Shown piece after piece: positions 62,540 through 64,000 of a DNA stretch of 64,000 nt. The notes under the pieces were generated by a model, which was given only the letters and a program-made list of their open reading frames with translations, made no database searches and had not been told where the DNA came from. The stretch is from assembly GCA_010405405.1 (NCBI GenBank), contig MU004241.1, forward strand, positions 558,001 to 622,000, in the 5' to 3' direction. Each line of letters opens with the position of its first letter. Within the stretch, counting starts at the first letter, position 1. Origin of the DNA: Microthyrium microscopicum (taxonomy: Eukaryota > Ascomycota > Dothideomycetes > Microthyriales > Microthyriaceae). Both the position numbers and the translations under genes were made by a program.

Positions 62540-63120
62540 ACTCTACCTCTATTACTATAAAAGTTATCTCTATAGCTACTATCTTAACCCTTCTATATCT
62601 TTACCTTAACTACTATAAAACTTATCTTTATTGCTATTACCTTCTTCTTTATTATTATCTTAACTACTATAGAATTTACCTCTACTATATATTTTATATA
62701 TTTTAAAGCCTTTAATATTTTAGTTAGCTTTATAAATAAAGTAGTAAGATTATATTAAAGTTTAGAAGTAATAAAAAAAAAAGAGATAGAAATAAAAAAT
62801 ATAGTTAGGCTATTATTAAAGCTACTAAGTAAATACTAAAGGAAGCATAATTAATAATAATAATAATTACTATCTCCTTCTTTATTAAACTTACTTCTAT
62901 ATTAATTACTATAGAATTTACCTCTATAGTTGCTACCTTCTTTTCTATTAAACCTACTTCTACCTTAACTATTATAGAATTTACCTCTATAGCTATTATC
63001 TCTTTCTCTATTAAATCTACCTCTATCTTAACTACTATAGAATTTACCTCTATAGTTACTACCTTCTTCTCTATTAAATCTACCTTTACCTTAACTACTA
63101 TAAAATTTACCTTTATAGCT
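62540..63120. repeat. 63-bp tandem repeat, four clean units plus diverged ones
   Basis: Clean units have the (A)GAATTTACC or AAATTTACC anchor at 62913, 62976, 63039 and 63102, exactly 63 bp apart (21 codons). Diverged units with steps of about 54-57 bp lie upstream from about 62540. The minus strand is open across the clean array (VNSIIVKVEVGLIEKKVATI-type, alternating hydrophobic and charged), and the plus strand is also open in one frame (Ser/Thr/Ile-rich). The minus reading looks more like natural protein. Confidence 0.85.
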
Positions 63121-64000
63121 ATTATAATTACTATAGTAAGACATAAAGAGCTTATTAAGTTAAAGAATATAAAAATTAAAGTAATAAGAAAATAAACCCT
63201 AAGTAAAGATTATTCTTAACTATATTAAAATAGTAAGTATCTAAAGATTTAATAGTTACTAAAGTAGTTACTAAGATATAATAATCTTTCCTTCTTAGTT
63301 AAGATAGTACTCTTTCTAAATTTTTCTTTTAGCTTTAACTTAATTTAATTTCTTCTCTCTTTCTTTACTTTACTTTCTACTTAGCCTAAGTATAAGGAAA
63401 ACGCCTATTAAAGTTATTTTAATAGCTTTTATATAGCATAATACTAAAGTACTACTATACCTAAAAAAGTACGTTTCTTTATAACTACCTAAGACTTTAA
63501 ATCTTACGTATAAAGTAAAAAAAACTCTATTTTTTTATATTATAGATACTTTTTATATAAGAAATAAAAAAGATTAATAGCTAAGCATAAATAGCTTATT
63601 TTCCTTCTTTACTTTACTTTCTATACTTATTTAGTTCCTTTAAATTAATTATATAAGACGTATATCTACTTTATAGTCTTTTTCTTTATAATAAATATAA
63701 TAGATAGAGTTCTAAGTAACTCTTACCTTCTTAAATTAGTAATAGACTATATATATTTATATACTTATTTACTATAAGAATATAAAGAAGTTATAAAGCT
63801 CTATCCTATTTACTATTTAGTTAATATTATACTATTATATATAGTAAAACTACTTTCTATAGACTTATATTTATTAAGATATAGAAGTAGCTATATAGTT
63901 TTATATAAGTAGATACTATTTCTTACCTATATATACTTAATAAATAGTTTTAGTTATATATAGTATATAAATAATATATATATAAATATTTAGTATAGCT
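63121..64000. other. Unassigned mutated DNA to the window end
   Basis: Pyrimidine-rich pieces (about 63340-63380 and 63600-63625, both containing CTTTACTTTACTTTCTA-like words) hint at a duplication of about 260 bp. No gene is seen. Confidence 0.3.

Larger units (their letters stand above)
8235..64000. other. AT-rich block saturated with RIP-type mutation
   Basis: From about 8235 to the window end almost every CpA and TpG has become TpA, while CpT, GpC and some CpG remain (AGCTA and CTAG words dominate). Many lines of the sequence contain no CA or TG at all. This is what RIP does to duplicated DNA in Pezizomycotina. On the coding strand Gln and Trp codons become stops and Cys becomes Tyr, exactly what is seen when the hAT and LINE remnants here are translated. 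The one clear exception is the island at 11861-12993; the LINE at 19.9-25.2 kb is less eroded. Stretches inside the block not described separately hold no gene I can recognise. Confidence 0.93.

Noticed and set aside
8235-64000. Starship-type giant element with a tyrosine-recombinase captain
   Set aside because: No captain-like domain, target duplication or clear edge could be read; only the dead helicase pair hints at cargo.
63000-64000. Telomere or subtelomere end
   Set aside because: No TTAGGG or CCCTAA repeats at the window end; sequence continues as mutated AT-rich DNA.

Overview
The window looks like nuclear DNA of a filamentous ascomycete (Pezizomycotina). It has intron-poor genes with a short canonical intron (52 bp), a recognisable PRM1 cell-fusion gene, and a sharp change at about 8.23 kb from ordinary mixed-composition DNA to about 56 kb of extremely AT-rich DNA. 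In that AT-rich part CpA and TpG are almost absent and TpA is everywhere. This is the footprint of repeat-induced point mutation (RIP) run close to exhaustion. The species cannot be named from this window.

Region 1 (1-8.23 kb), gene-bearing: PRM1 (350-2626, +); a long stretch with no convincing gene (2.63-3.94 kb); a doubtful small minus-strand ORF (3940-4278); a minisatellite of 25/23-bp units (4856-5049); an RRM-like protein with two kinds of internal repeat (5716-6810, +); and the front half of a DEAH-box helicase (7246-8194, +), which ends in a stop just before the AT-rich border. The last two genes share an upstream two-part motif, TGTCAGCCTTATAG followed by GCCAATCAG.

Region 2 (8.23-26.95 kb), mutated transposon mosaic: possible minus-strand exons with two introns (9.4-9.9 kb); a 180-bp imperfect palindrome (10.57-10.76 kb); a hAT transposon (about 11.56-15.26 kb, +); a Ty3/Gypsy fossil (about 16.6-19.9 kb, +); and a Tad-like LINE (about 19.9-25.2 kb, +). 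Nested in the hAT front end is the one GC-normal island, a 1,133-bp non-coding TRIM-type LTR element (11861-12993) with matching 230-bp LTRs and a perfect 5-bp target duplication. It arrived after its surroundings had already decayed.

Region 3 (26.95-64 kb): an assembly gap of 995 N, then more mutated DNA. Most of it I could not assign. The exceptions are two large decayed reading regions pointing away from each other around 45-46 kb. One (minus strand, about 44.65 to 42.1 kb) carries 36-residue repeats and a GLGKTIQ P-loop. The other (plus, about 48.6-53.2 kb) carries 32- and 11-residue repeats, an Asn-rich linker and the motifs of a UPF1-like superfamily 1 helicase. Further tandem arrays with periods divisible by three (60, 63, 84 bp) suggest other dead protein-coding sequence. 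No telomere repeat, rRNA or tRNA was seen. The block could be pericentromeric, subtelomeric or an interstitial AT-rich isochore.
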